From Brucella pecoris (GTDB lineage Bacteria; Pseudomonadota; Alphaproteobacteria; Rhizobiales; Rhizobiaceae): a DNA stretch of 64,000 nucleotides. Position numbers and translations under genes: made by a program. The notes under the pieces were generated by a model. The model saw only the letters and a list, made by a program, of their open reading frames with translations. It was not told the origin of the DNA and did not search any database. Positions 1 to 11,222 of the stretch are shown here, in pieces (position 1 is the stretch's first letter; each line of letters starts with the position of its first letter). The stretch is from the NCBI RefSeq assembly GCF_006376675.1, contig NZ_VEWK01000003.1, forward strand, positions 426,530 to 490,529, read 5' to 3'.

Positions 1-550
1 GACAACCCGTATGCAGAATGCGGTCGATCGGCAGATCGAAGGAGCGGTGATTATTGGGCAGACCAGTCAGGCTGGCGGAGGCAATCGTCACGCCATGATA
101 GCCGCGCTTGCGCGATATGATTTTCTTGCGCTCCGGTTCGCCCAGCGCATTGGAGCGATACCAGATCAGCTTGATGACAGTATCATTGGCTTCAGAACCT
201 GAATTGGTGAAATAAGCCTTGCTCATCGGCACTGGAGCCATCGAGACGAGCTTTTCAGCCAAGTCGATAACCGGACCGTGCGAACGATAGGAGAATGTAT
301 GATAGAAGGGCAGCTTCTTCATCTGCCGTGCGGCGGCTTCAGCCAGACGTGGTTCCGAAAAGCCCACGCCGACGCTCCACAGTCCTGACATCGCTTCAAT
401 GTAGCGCTTGCCAGCAACATCCTCGACGTAAATGCCATCGCCACGCTCGATGACAAGCGGGCCCTCCGCTTCAAGGCGGACCGCATCAGTGTAAGAATGG
501 AGATGATAACGGATATCGCGGGCTTCTAGAGAGTTTGGCTGAGCAGTCAT
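1..550 (-). CDS. Class III (omega) aminotransferase, 5' part only
   Basis: The gene runs off the left edge; about 183 N-terminal residues are present, starting MTAQPNSLEARD. It is a fold-type I, PLP-dependent class III transaminase that moves an amino group between an amine or omega-amino acid and a keto acid such as pyruvate. Visible family marks are the substrate-pocket stretch GLWSVGVGF, the phosphate-binding region FTNSGSEAND and RGYHGVT. The catalytic lysine lies in the missing part. The N-terminus matches my memory of the characterised Ochrobactrum anthropi omega-transaminase, which supports the genus call but is recall, not a search. An AGGA-type ribosome site (TCCT on the plus strand) lies a few bases before the ATG. 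Confidence 0.93.
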   Translation of the reverse strand, partial: MTAQPNSLEARDIRYHLHSYTDAVRLEAEGPLVIERGDGIYVEDVAGKRYIEAMSGLWSVGVGFSEPRLAEAAARQMKKLPFYHTFSYRSHGPVIDLAEKLVSMAPVPMSKAYFTNSGSEANDTVIKLIWYRSNALGEPERKKIISRKRGYHGVTIASASLTGLPNNHRSFDLPIDRILHTGC

Positions 551-665
551 TCATTAATCCTCCGGGAAAGATAATGAATTAGTAGCCCGTTTCAGAAAAA
601 GCGCAAACCGGAAAGCCGCTGAAAATTGCCCTTCGGATCAAACCGCCGAGGGACTTGGAAGAGAT

Positions 666-1372
666 TTAGAGAAGACCAAACGTGCGGGCTTTGGCGACCG
701 CCTGAACCTTATTGACCGCGACCAGTTTTGTAAGCACGTTGCTGATGTGAAAATTCACCGTGCGTGTAGAAATGTTGAGGATGGTGCCGATGATCTCGGC
801 AGTCTTTCCCTCACTCGTCCAACGCAGAATTTCCCGTTCACGCATCGTCAGGTTCACTTCCGAAACGCAATTCATCGTCGGAACATCGAGATGTTCATAC
901 ATCGAAAGATGCAAAAGATTGGCTGCGATCTGCATCTGACGCCGCAACATTGAAATCTCGCCGGAAGATAATGCCGGGCCATTTCTCAGGAAAGAAAGCA
1001 TTCCGAACACGCCCTGCGCCGCCCAGCACGGCTGGGAAATTCCAACCTCAGACCGAAGCGCTGTGCATCCGCCCAGATCTGTGGCGCATCTGCAAACAGC
1101 TTTGCTGACCAGACCAGCGGCTCGATGCTGTTCAATCCCTTGCGAACCAATGGGTCCAGATCCGCATATTTTCTGGCCGCATAGTGATCGATCCATTCTT
1201 GCGGCAATGAACCAAAGCTAAGCCATTTAACCACACCGTTTAACAAAGGAACGCGCATGACATAGGCCGTGTGTGCAAAACCGCACTGCTTGGCATAGGC
1301 ATTTATGTATTCAAGGAGCTGTCCGGCATCGTCAGCAGATTGCATGGACTCATAGATTTGTTCCCATTTCAT
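666..1372 (-). pseudogene. LuxR-type quorum-sensing regulator, frameshifted
   Basis: Two overlapping frames together make one LuxR-family protein. The first (starts at 1372, MKWEQIYESM) carries the autoinducer-binding domain with the family pattern of W, Y, D and W residues (WIDHYAARKYADLDP, then LVW). The second supplies the end of that domain (ISQPCWAAQGVFGMLSF) and a C-terminal LuxR helix-turn-helix (LTMREREILRWTSEGKTA). The frame changes near 1042-1050, in the run reading CTGAGGTTGGA on the minus strand; one extra base there would restore a protein of about 235 residues, and 707+1 bases is divisible by three. As it stands the first frame stops after 128 residues and the HTH has no start of its own. 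No luxI-like synthase is in the window. It could be a real mutation or a sequencing error. Confidence 0.8.
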
Positions 1373-1851
1373 TGCAGACTTCCCAACGAAAAATATAACT
1401 ATTGATGATTATTGAAATTCGACGCACTTAAATAAAACGCCAACAAATCACTAACACATCCCTGTATTTTTCTCTATATACTATTGTGAAATATACAAAT
1501 CTCCACCATGTAAATATTACAGTGAACTAAATTATGATTTACTTTAATAAATACTTAATAATTACATAGAACAACATCAATCTTAAAGCGCATCCCGAAG
1601 AATATGAAACGATTTTCGGAACAATATACGCATCAAAACAAACAGTTGAGACGCACCGATCTGATCCAATCAGATCGAAATGCGCTCTAAACGACAACTA
1701 AATCAGCGCTCCACAACATAAAATAACAGGCTGACGCCGCCACGTCTGCTGATCTGCAGTCGATAAACAACTACAAACCAGCCGAACGCACGCGGCGCAT
1801 CTGTCAGAAATACGAGTATATGAGATTAAGTTAATTGAGCCGCGACATTCA
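1373..1851. other. AT-rich intergenic region between luxR-like gene and metH
   Basis: These 479 bases hold no convincing gene. The part from about 1380 to 1570 is clearly richer in A and T than the surroundings and is the likely promoter area of the luxR-like gene. The part from 1588 to 1689 is a two-hairpin dispersed repeat. The rest, up to the end of metH, shows no terminator that I can recognise. Confidence 0.6.
1588..1689. repeat. Dispersed two-hairpin palindromic element, copy 1
   Basis: Unit A (1588-1630) begins GCGCATCCCGAAG and closes with TTTTCGGAACAATATACGC, an imperfect hairpin. Unit B (about 1646-1689) has a core with arms GATCTGAT and ATCAGATC (1658-1676) between GAGACGC and GCGCTCTA. 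The same architecture recurs near 26553-26655 and, in reverse order, at 30184-30278. Short mosaic palindromes of this kind are common in Rhizobiales genomes. Confidence 0.75.
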
Positions 1852-5643
<3,792 letters not shown>

Positions 5644-5742
5644 AAAACACCGCCTGTATTCAATCTGTTATCAGACAATAGGTCTGTTTGAGACAAACCG
5701 GCCTAAATTGCCTGTCATACGCACACTGCGAAAGTCGTTTAA

Positions 5743-5766
5743 TGACATAAACATATCTTTATGTCA
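5743..5766. promoter_or_regulatory. Palindromic operator-like site upstream of metH
   Basis: Arms TGACATAAA and TTTATGTCA flank the six bases CATATC, with a single mismatch from a perfect 24-base palindrome. AT-rich palindromes of this kind are described for the ArsR-family SahR/SamR regulators that control methionine-cycle genes in Proteobacteria. Assigning it to that regulator is inference; the regulator gene is not in the window. Confidence 0.6.
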
Positions 5767-5911
5767 ATTCGGCGAAGCCATTCTCCATCCTGTAATCGAG
5801 CATCACCCATCTGTTGCCAGCTCGAAGAAATCGTGACTTCGCAGGGCCACCGCTGCGCCACAATATCCGGGCAAAATAAGGCTGGGGACGATATGTGCTG
5901 TTCATTTTTAC

Positions 5912-5954
5912 GCGCATCTTATCCGAAAACCGTTTCACACTTTTCGGTATGCGC
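5912..5954. repeat. Dispersed unit A hairpin at the 5' side of the BA14K gene
   Basis: Outer arms GCGCAT and ATGCGC and inner arms CCGAAAA and TTTTCGG form an imperfect hairpin of 43 bases. It ends three bases before the GAGGAGAG ribosome site of the downstream gene, so it would lie in its leader if transcription starts upstream. The same unit appears at 1588, 26553, 30239 and 50731. Confidence 0.75.
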
Positions 5955-5969
5955 TGTGAGGAGAGACCT

Positions 5970-6377
5970 ATGAAAAGGTTTACTTATTCCCTGTTTGCCG
6001 CATGTTTGTCACTCGGCATGGGATTGTCCGCTGTTGCCGGGACTGCAAATGCGGCACAGCCGTCTCTGATGGCGACACCATCCGCACAGACTTCGGCACC
6101 GAATGTGCAGAATATTCAATATTACGACCATCGCGACGACCATCGCTATTGGCGTGAACAGCGTCGTTACTGGCGGCACGACCGTCCTTACCATCGGTAT
6201 GATCGTCGTTATTGGGGGCCACCTCCCGCCTATCGCTACCGTCCAGCTCCGGTCTATCGGGGTGGCAACCCGCATGTGCGTTGGTGCTACAATCGTTATC
6301 GCTCTTATCGAGCCTACGATAACACGTTCCAGCCCAATTACGGGCCGCGGCGCCAGTGCTACTCGCCATATCTCTGA
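5970..6377 (+). CDS. BA14K family protein, exported
   Basis: A 135-residue protein beginning [16 protein letters not shown]. Residues 1-28 form a signal peptide ending around NAA, so the mature protein is secreted or periplasmic. The middle is very rich in Tyr, Arg, His, Asp and Pro. The C-terminal part ([19 protein letters not shown], then GPRRQC) is the BA14K domain, named after a 14-kDa immunoreactive Brucella protein reported to bind sugars. The start is set by GAGGAGAG at 5958-5965; an in-frame upstream extension from 5895 has no such support and would bury the signal peptide. Precise role unknown. Confidence 0.88.
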   Translation: MKRFTYSLFAACLSLGMGLSAVAGTANAAQPSLMATPSAQTSAPNVQNIQYYDHRDDHRYWREQRRYWRHDRPYHRYDRRYWGPPPAYRYRPAPVYRGGNPHVRWCYNRYRSYRAYDNTFQPNYGPRRQCYSPYL

Positions 6378-6380
6378 ATC

Positions 6381-6410
6381 AAAAAAGCCCCGGATAGTCC
6401 GGGGCTTTTT
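6381..6410. terminator. Rho-independent terminator, bidirectional
   Basis: A-run, stem AAGCCCCGGA / TCCGGGGCTT with loop TAG, then T-run. It sits between the convergent BA14K gene and the small membrane protein gene and can serve both. Confidence 0.9.
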
Positions 6411-6432
6411 CCTGAATGAAATAATTTAGAAA

Positions 6433-6678
6433 TCAGGTGACGTAGGCACCGATTGAAGCCGCAACCAGACCGATCGCAACCGCGATCATCACACCATAAA
6501 CGCGCGGCCTGTCAAACAGGACGGCAAACGCCGCGAACCAACTGACAACCGCAGCGCCCAGCGCGAATAAAAAGCCCGGCTTGTCACCGTGATACAGGTT
6601 TGCCGCCATGAGGCCGCCGATAATCAGCGCACCAAAAACGATCATCAACCCTGTGGCATATCGCTCGTAATCGTCCAT
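6433..6678 (-). CDS. Small hypothetical membrane protein
   Basis: An 81-residue protein beginning MDDYERYATG. Three hydrophobic segments span roughly residues 8-26, 33-54 and 60-80, separated by short loops (YHGDKPG and DRPRV), so most of the protein is in the inner membrane. I do not recognise a family or motif. ATG start with GAGGAAT just upstream. It ends against a shared terminator and has no evident operon partner. Confidence 0.7.
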   Translation of the reverse strand: MDDYERYATGLMIVFGALIIGGLMAANLYHGDKPGFLFALGAAVVSWFAAFAVLFDRPRVYGVMIAVAIGLVAASIGAYVT

Positions 6679-6909
6679 TTAAATTCCTCGGTTCCGCTCC
6701 CACCGTGACAGGTGCCGGAAACTCTCGTCAATCCGTTTGGCCATTTAAGGGCATTGGCCGGTTGCCATCACACAATCATTATTCGTGACGTTCTTCAACC
6801 ATTTCACTGCGCCAATTTCCGCAATTGTTACGACTTTTCACTTGAACGTTCTTATCGTTGCCCGTTAACCGGCATTTGTTCCATTCAAAACCATGCTAAT
6901 ATTATTTCC

Positions 6910-7488
6910 ATGGAATCGTCAGGCATCACCATTTTCGAAACAGAGATCGGACCGTGCGGCATTGCCTGGCGCGGCCAGAAGATTGTGGGTGTCGAGATCG
7001 GAGATGCCGACGAGAAGGAAACTCGCTACCGGCTGGGCGAGCGGTTCCCTGGTGCCGAAGATATCAACCTGCCCTCCTTCGTCAGCAATGCAATTCGGGG
7101 TGTGCGCGCGCTTCTGACAGGCGCCGATGTCGATTTTTCAGGTACACCGCTGGCGCTAGATACCCAACCCGATCTCAACCGACAGGTCTATGAAATCATC
7201 CTTGAGCTGAAACCGGGCGAGACGACGACCTATGGTGCGATTGCCCGGCGACTTGGTGATGTCAGCCTCTCGCAGGCTGTCGGCTATGCACTGGGCAAAA
7301 ACCCGTTCCCGATCATTGTACCATGCCATCGGGTTCTCGGCTCCAATGGTAAAGTAGGCGGCTTTTCGGCGGCTGGCGGAACTGCAACCAAGCTCAAGCT
7401 TCTCAATATCGAGCGAGCAAAAACGTCCAGCGAGCCTGATCTGTTCGGCGGCCTGCCGCTGCAGGAAAAACCACTGACCGACTGGTAG
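6910..7488 (+). CDS. ogt: Methylated-DNA-[protein]-cysteine S-methyltransferase
   Basis: A 192-residue suicide DNA-repair protein that takes the alkyl group from O6-alkylguanine onto its own cysteine. The active site IVPCHRVLG contains the acceptor Cys139; the preceding helix and recognition region (GAIARRLGD, SQAVGYALGKNPF) are intact. The C-terminal 25 residues after LNIERAK extend beyond the usual family end. Start chosen at MESSGITIF, where homology begins; the longer in-frame reading from 6712 is not protein-like. No ribosome site precedes this ATG, but TAATAT at 6897-6902 looks like a -10 box, so the message may be nearly leaderless. It lacks the Ada N-terminal regulatory domain. Confidence 0.9.
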   Translation: MESSGITIFETEIGPCGIAWRGQKIVGVEIGDADEKETRYRLGERFPGAEDINLPSFVSNAIRGVRALLTGADVDFSGTPLALDTQPDLNRQVYEIILELKPGETTTYGAIARRLGDVSLSQAVGYALGKNPFPIIVPCHRVLGSNGKVGGFSAAGGTATKLKLLNIERAKTSSEPDLFGGLPLQEKPLTDW

Positions 7489-7498
7489 CTATTTTTAC

Positions 7499-7544
7499 GC
7501 ATTTCCGAACGCAAGACCGCTTTGCGCTTTTGGCTCGAAAATGC
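7499..7544. repeat. Dispersed unit C hairpin, copy 1
   Basis: Arms GCATTTCCGA and TCGAAAATGC enclose a loop with partial inner pairing (GCAAGACCGCTTTGC). It lies in the short gap between the convergent ogt and Dabb genes. A near-identical unit lies before trpS at 46873-46916. Confidence 0.65.
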
Positions 7545-7545
7545 T

Positions 7546-7839
7546 TTAGCGCTTGTCCGTCACAACATCGGCTGAAAAGCGCAATTCGCGCATCGGACGC
7601 ACCAGTTGCGTCGTCGCGTCATAGGTCGGATGCTTTTTGAAAGCGAAAAGCGCTTCCTCATCTTTGAACTCGGCATAGACCACGAGATCAATGCGGTCGC
7701 ACATCGGATCGACCCTGGAATTTGGCAGAACTTCAAAAAGGTCAGCATGGGGAATGGTGCCGAGTTGCTCCAACCCCTTTTTGACTGTCTCTATATCCTG
7801 ACCTTCTTTGACGCTGAAGAAAACAATATGCCGGATCAC
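7546..7839 (-). CDS. Dabb (stress-responsive A/B barrel) domain protein
   Basis: A 97-residue single-domain protein beginning at a GTG codon, (V)IRHIVFFSVKEG. The opening RHIVFFxxK, the central DLFEVLPNSR and the late VVYAEFKDEEAL and HPTYD match the ferredoxin-like dimeric alpha+beta barrel called Dabb. Members are small cytosolic proteins, some linked to stress or to cyclase or decarboxylase-like chemistry; no catalytic residue lets me name a reaction here. It stands alone, convergent with ogt. Confidence 0.82.
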   Translation of the reverse strand: MIRHIVFFSVKEGQDIETVKKGLEQLGTIPHADLFEVLPNSRVDPMCDRIDLVVYAEFKDEEALFAFKKHPTYDATTQLVRPMRELRFSADVVTDKR

Positions 7840-7917
7840 GCCGCGACTCCCTGAATTTGGTGAGGCGTGTCTAGCGCATCAAAGCGCTCAGAAAAATGGC
7901 AAATTTGAGCGATGTGC

Positions 7918-8442
7918 CTAACTTGCCTTGACACGACGCCAGGCAAACCCGGCCTCCTCCGGTACTGATCCACGTCCCGGCTGGTAATAGCCGGGCGTAT
8001 CGACCAGACGATTTTCGCCAAGACGGCTCTGGGCAACCTTGTTCGTCACCTGTAGGCTGTCGAAGCCGGTCCGCAGCATCAGGGCGGCCTGATCGATCAG
8101 CACATCGCCAACGGCGCGCAATTCACCCGCAAACCCCTCGCGGCGCAATATCTCGGCCTTGGAATAGGAGCGACCGTCATTGAAAGCTGGGAACTGCAAG
8201 GCGATCAGCGGCACGCTGCCAAGATCATCCAGCAGCGGTTCGATGGCTTCGCCCGGCGCAACCGAAACGCCGATCCGGCGATTGGAGGCGCGGCGGCGCT
8301 CCTCATCCAGTCCAAGCCAGACGGCCAGCGGAATGATGATCGCCGGGGCATCGCCAGCAGCTTCCAGATCGTCGGCAAAGACATAATCGTCTTCGCGAAA
8401 GCCATCGGCAGACCAGAGTTTGGTTTCGTTGATATCGCTCAT
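7918..8442 (-). CDS. DUF934 protein of the sulfite reduction operon
   Basis: A 174-residue protein beginning MSDINETKLWSADGF. It belongs to DUF934, a family found almost only beside cysH and cysI and often annotated as a possible oxidoreductase subunit for sulfite reduction. Recognisable stretches are LAVWLG, LIALQFPAFNDGRSYS and LRREGFAGELRAVGDVLIDQ. There is no cysteine motif for a cluster, so a direct redox role is unproven. Its ATG overlaps the cysH stop (ATGA), showing translational coupling as the last gene of the operon. Confidence 0.85.
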   Translation of the reverse strand: MSDINETKLWSADGFREDDYVFADDLEAAGDAPAIIIPLAVWLGLDEERRRASNRRIGVSVAPGEAIEPLLDDLGSVPLIALQFPAFNDGRSYSKAEILRREGFAGELRAVGDVLIDQAALMLRTGFDSLQVTNKVAQSRLGENRLVDTPGYYQPGRGSVPEEAGFAWRRVKAS

Positions 8443-9188
8443 TTCCGGTCACCTGCTCCCAAATTCTTCAAGCTGTCGGACAGACCCGACAGGTGGATGC
8501 CGCATTCTGTCTTTTCCGATCCCGCCCAGCGTCCAGCACGCTGATCTTCGCCGTCGTTCACGGGCCGCGTGCAGGGCATGCAGCCGATGGAACGGTAGCC
8601 CTGCGCGATCAGCGGATGCGGCGGCAGATCATGTTTTTCGGCATAGGCCTTGAGATCGGCTGCCTGCAACCGCGCCAGCGGATTGATACGAATACGCGGG
8701 CCGACCGATTCGAACGTTGCCAGACTTTCGCGCGTCGATGCCTGAAACTGCTTGCGGCCCGTCATCCAGGCCCGATAAGGGGCCACGGCGCGCGCCATCG
8801 GCTCGACCTTGCGGATGAAGCAGCAGCGATCCTTATCGGTCATCGACAGCGCGCCGAATGGATCGTCCGCCTTGAGGCTGTCGTCCAGCGGCAGGATATC
8901 CTGCACATCGGTCAAACCCAGCCGGTCCACCAGATCATGACGATAATCGAGCGTTGCCCGAAAGTGCTTTCCCGTATCAAGGAACAGAACCGGCGTCGTC
9001 GGGTCGATTTCCGAGATCATGTGCAGAAGCACTGCCGATTCCGCCCCGAAGGAAGACACGACCGCAATCTGCCCCTCATAGAGTTCGCGCGTGACAAGCG
9101 CTATCACTTCCTGTGGGGTAGACGCGCCGTGGCTGGCCTCCAGAAGGCGGGCTTCAGCGCTAGCGCTTTCTTCAGCATCAAGCTGCAC
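8439..9188 (-). CDS. cysH: Assimilatory adenylyl-sulfate (APS) reductase
   Basis: A 249-residue cytosolic enzyme that reduces activated sulfate to sulfite. The cysteine pairs Cys122-Cys123 (DRCCFIRK) and Cys203/Cys206 (GCMPC) are the ligands of the [4Fe-4S] cluster that marks APS reductases rather than the cluster-free PAPS enzymes of enterobacteria. The C-terminal catalytic Cys229 lies in ECGIHLS. A nucleotide-binding SFGAES motif is near residue 45. The start is GTG, preceded by GGAG inside the end of cysI; the two genes overlap by 11 bases. Electrons would come from thioredoxin. Confidence 0.95.
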   Translation of the reverse strand: MQLDAEESASAEARLLEASHGASTPQEVIALVTRELYEGQIAVVSSFGAESAVLLHMISEIDPTTPVLFLDTGKHFRATLDYRHDLVDRLGLTDVQDILPLDDSLKADDPFGALSMTDKDRCCFIRKVEPMARAVAPYRAWMTGRKQFQASTRESLATFESVGPRIRINPLARLQAADLKAYAEKHDLPPHPLIAQGYRSIGCMPCTRPVNDGEDQRAGRWAGSEKTECGIHLSGLSDSLKNLGAGDRK

Positions 9189-10848
9189 GGCTTATTTCTC
9201 CATAAAGCGCGCGTTTGAACGGCTCCATGCCAACGCGGCGATAGGCGGCGAGGAAAGTTTCCTCCGGGCTTTCCCGTAAGGACAGATAGGTGTCCACGAC
9301 CGTTTCGATGGCATCCACCACCTCTTCCGACGAGAAGCCGCGACCGGTGATGTCGCCGATGGTCGAATGCTCGTCCGCCGAACCGCCAAGCGTAATCTGA
9401 TAGAGTTCCTCGCCCTTCTTCTCGACGCCCAGAATACCGATATGGCCTACATGGTGATGGCCGCAGGCATTGATGCAGCCGGAAATCTTGATCTTGAGAT
9501 CGCCAATTTCAAGCTGGCGCTGCTGGTCGCCAAAACGCTCGGAAATACGCTGCGCCACCGGAATGGAGCGAGCATTGGCAAGGGCGCAATAATCGAGACC
9601 CGGGCAGGCGATGATGTCGGTGATGAGACCGGCATTTGCCGTCACCAGCCCATCCGATTGCAGCAGATCGTAGACGGCTGCGAGATCGGCCTTGGCCACA
9701 TGCGGCAGAACCAGATTCTGCTCGTGGCTGACGCGGATTTCATCAAAGGAATAGGTTTCGGCAATATCCGCCACCAGCTCCATCTGCTCGGCGCTTGCGT
9801 CGCCTGGAATACCGCCGATGGGTTTGAGCGAAATGGTGACGACCGCATAATCCGGGTTCTTGTGCGGCGTGACATTGCGCGCCACCCAACTTGCAAATTC
9901 CGCGTCGGCCTTCTGGGTGACCGCCAGCACTTCCCAGCCTTCCGGCCGTTGCGGCAAGTTCGGCATGCGGAAATAGCTTTCGATGGCATCGACGTCGCGC
10001 TGCGGCAGCTTCAGCTCACTATCACGAATATTTTCCCATTCGGCGTCAATCTCGCGGGTCAGTTCTTCGACGCCCGTTTCATGGACGAGGATCTTGATGC
10101 GCGCCTTATACTTGTTGTCGCGACGGCCATGCAGATTATAGACGCGCACGATGGCCGTCACATAGGTCAGCAAGTCCTCGATGGGCAGGAAGTCACGGAT
10201 TTTCTTCGCCACCATCGGCGTGCGACCCTGACCGCCGCCAATATAGACGGCCAGTCCCAGATCGCCTGCCTCGTTCTTCTTGAGCTGCAAGCCGATGTCA
10301 TGCACCTGAATGGCGGCGCGATCATGCTCCGAACCGACAATGGCGATCTTGAACTTGCGCGGCAGATAGGAGAATTCCGGATGCAGCGACGACCACTGGC
10401 GCAAAATTTCTGCAAACGGACGCGGATCAGCCACTTCGTCGGCGGCAGCGCCCGCGAAATGGTCGGCGGTTACGTTGCGAATGCAATTGCCCGAGGTCTG
10501 GATAGCGTGCATCTCGACTTCCGCCAGCTCTTCCAGAATGCGCGGCACGTCCTTCAGGGCGGGCCAGTTATACTGTATGTTCTGGCGCGTGGTGAAATGG
10601 CCGAAGCCGCGATCATAGTCGCGTGCAATCGATCCAAGCCTGCGCAACTGGCGGCTCGACAGCGTACCATAGGGGATAGCCACGCGCAGCATATAGGCGT
10701 GCAATTGCAGATAAAGACCGTTCATCAGACGCAGCGGCTTGAACTGGTCTTCTGTCAGCTCCCCCGTCAAACGGCGCTCGACCTGATCCTTGAACTGGGC
10801 AACGCGGGCCGCAACAAAATCGCGGTCGAATTCATCATAACGGTACAT
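9178..10848 (-). CDS. cysI: Nitrite/sulfite reductase, siroheme subunit
   Basis: A 556-residue enzyme that reduces sulfite to sulfide with six electrons. The siroheme/[4Fe-4S] ligands are Cys415 and Cys421 (CPGLDYC) and Cys458 and Cys462 (GCINAC). The duplicated ferredoxin-like half-domains and siroheme-binding regions (about 45-110 and 330-400) are present. Its length and the absence of a flavoprotein partner (cysJ) suggest it takes electrons from ferredoxin or another donor. Context with cysG, cysH, DUF2849 and DUF934 points to sulfite, not nitrite, as the physiological substrate. Confidence 0.95.
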   Translation of the reverse strand: MYRYDEFDRDFVAARVAQFKDQVERRLTGELTEDQFKPLRLMNGLYLQLHAYMLRVAIPYGTLSSRQLRRLGSIARDYDRGFGHFTTRQNIQYNWPALKDVPRILEELAEVEMHAIQTSGNCIRNVTADHFAGAAADEVADPRPFAEILRQWSSLHPEFSYLPRKFKIAIVGSEHDRAAIQVHDIGLQLKKNEAGDLGLAVYIGGGQGRTPMVAKKIRDFLPIEDLLTYVTAIVRVYNLHGRRDNKYKARIKILVHETGVEELTREIDAEWENIRDSELKLPQRDVDAIESYFRMPNLPQRPEGWEVLAVTQKADAEFASWVARNVTPHKNPDYAVVTISLKPIGGIPGDASAEQMELVADIAETYSFDEIRVSHEQNLVLPHVAKADLAAVYDLLQSDGLVTANAGLITDIIACPGLDYCALANARSIPVAQRISERFGDQQRQLEIGDLKIKISGCINACGHHHVGHIGILGVEKKGEELYQITLGGSADEHSTIGDITGRGFSSEEVVDAIETVVDTYLSLRESPEETFLAAYRRVGMEPFKRALYGEISRAA

Positions 10849-10863
10849 AGTCTAATTCCAGGT

Positions 10864-11181
10864 TCAGGAGGCGCGCTTCAAAGCAGGCTTATCAAGGGGC
10901 AGATCACCGAAGGTCACGATGGTCGGGCCGGAAAGGCGGATGCGTTCGCGCAGGCGGATCGGGTAAAGCCCCTCTGCTCGCTCCTCGACATCAATCACAT
11001 TCACATCGACGACAAGATTGGCTTTCGCTGCAACCTTGCCCGCCTCTTCAAGCGCCGTCACGGCTTCCGCATGGCGGGCGATCAACGCGCCGTCGATGGT
11101 CACCTGCCACGAACCATCGGCACCGAGCCAAACAGCCTGCCCGTCGATCAGCCGGTTTGCAGTGAGAACTTTTACGACCAT
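10864..11181 (-). CDS. DUF2849 protein of the sulfite reduction operon
   Basis: A 105-residue protein, MVVKVLTANRLIDG at its start. It is a DUF2849 member, a small family seen in alphaproteobacterial sulfur clusters between cysG and cysI. It has no cysteine, no signal peptide and no membrane segment, so it is probably a cytosolic accessory protein of unknown role. GGAG seven bases upstream fixes the ATG at 11181 rather than the TTG two codons earlier. It lies 15 bases before cysI and 41 after cysG. Confidence 0.82.
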   Translation of the reverse strand: MVVKVLTANRLIDGQAVWLGADGSWQVTIDGALIARHAEAVTALEEAGKVAAKANLVVDVNVIDVEERAEGLYPIRLRERIRLSGPTIVTFGDLPLDKPALKRAS

Positions 11182-11222
11182 TTCCAAACTCCAAACTTTT
11201 GTTAACCGCGCATCCTGCGGGT

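Larger units (their letters stand above)
5644..5969. other. Divergent intergenic region metH / BA14K gene
   Basis: No gene is visible in these 326 bases. They contain the palindromic operator-like site of metH (5743-5766) and a unit A repeat hairpin (5912-5954) directly before the ribosome site of the BA14K gene. I see no SAM-II, SAH or cobalamin riboswitch consensus. Confidence 0.6.

Noticed and set aside
5644..5969. Possible SAM, SAH or cobalamin riboswitch in the metH leader
   Set aside because: No conserved core of these riboswitches is visible; the strong palindrome is better explained as a protein operator.
9367..11205. Long open frame on the plus strand (612 codons) opposite cysI
   Set aside because: It is the antisense shadow of cysI and its neighbours; its translation has no domain, whereas the minus strand carries intact siroheme and cluster motifs.
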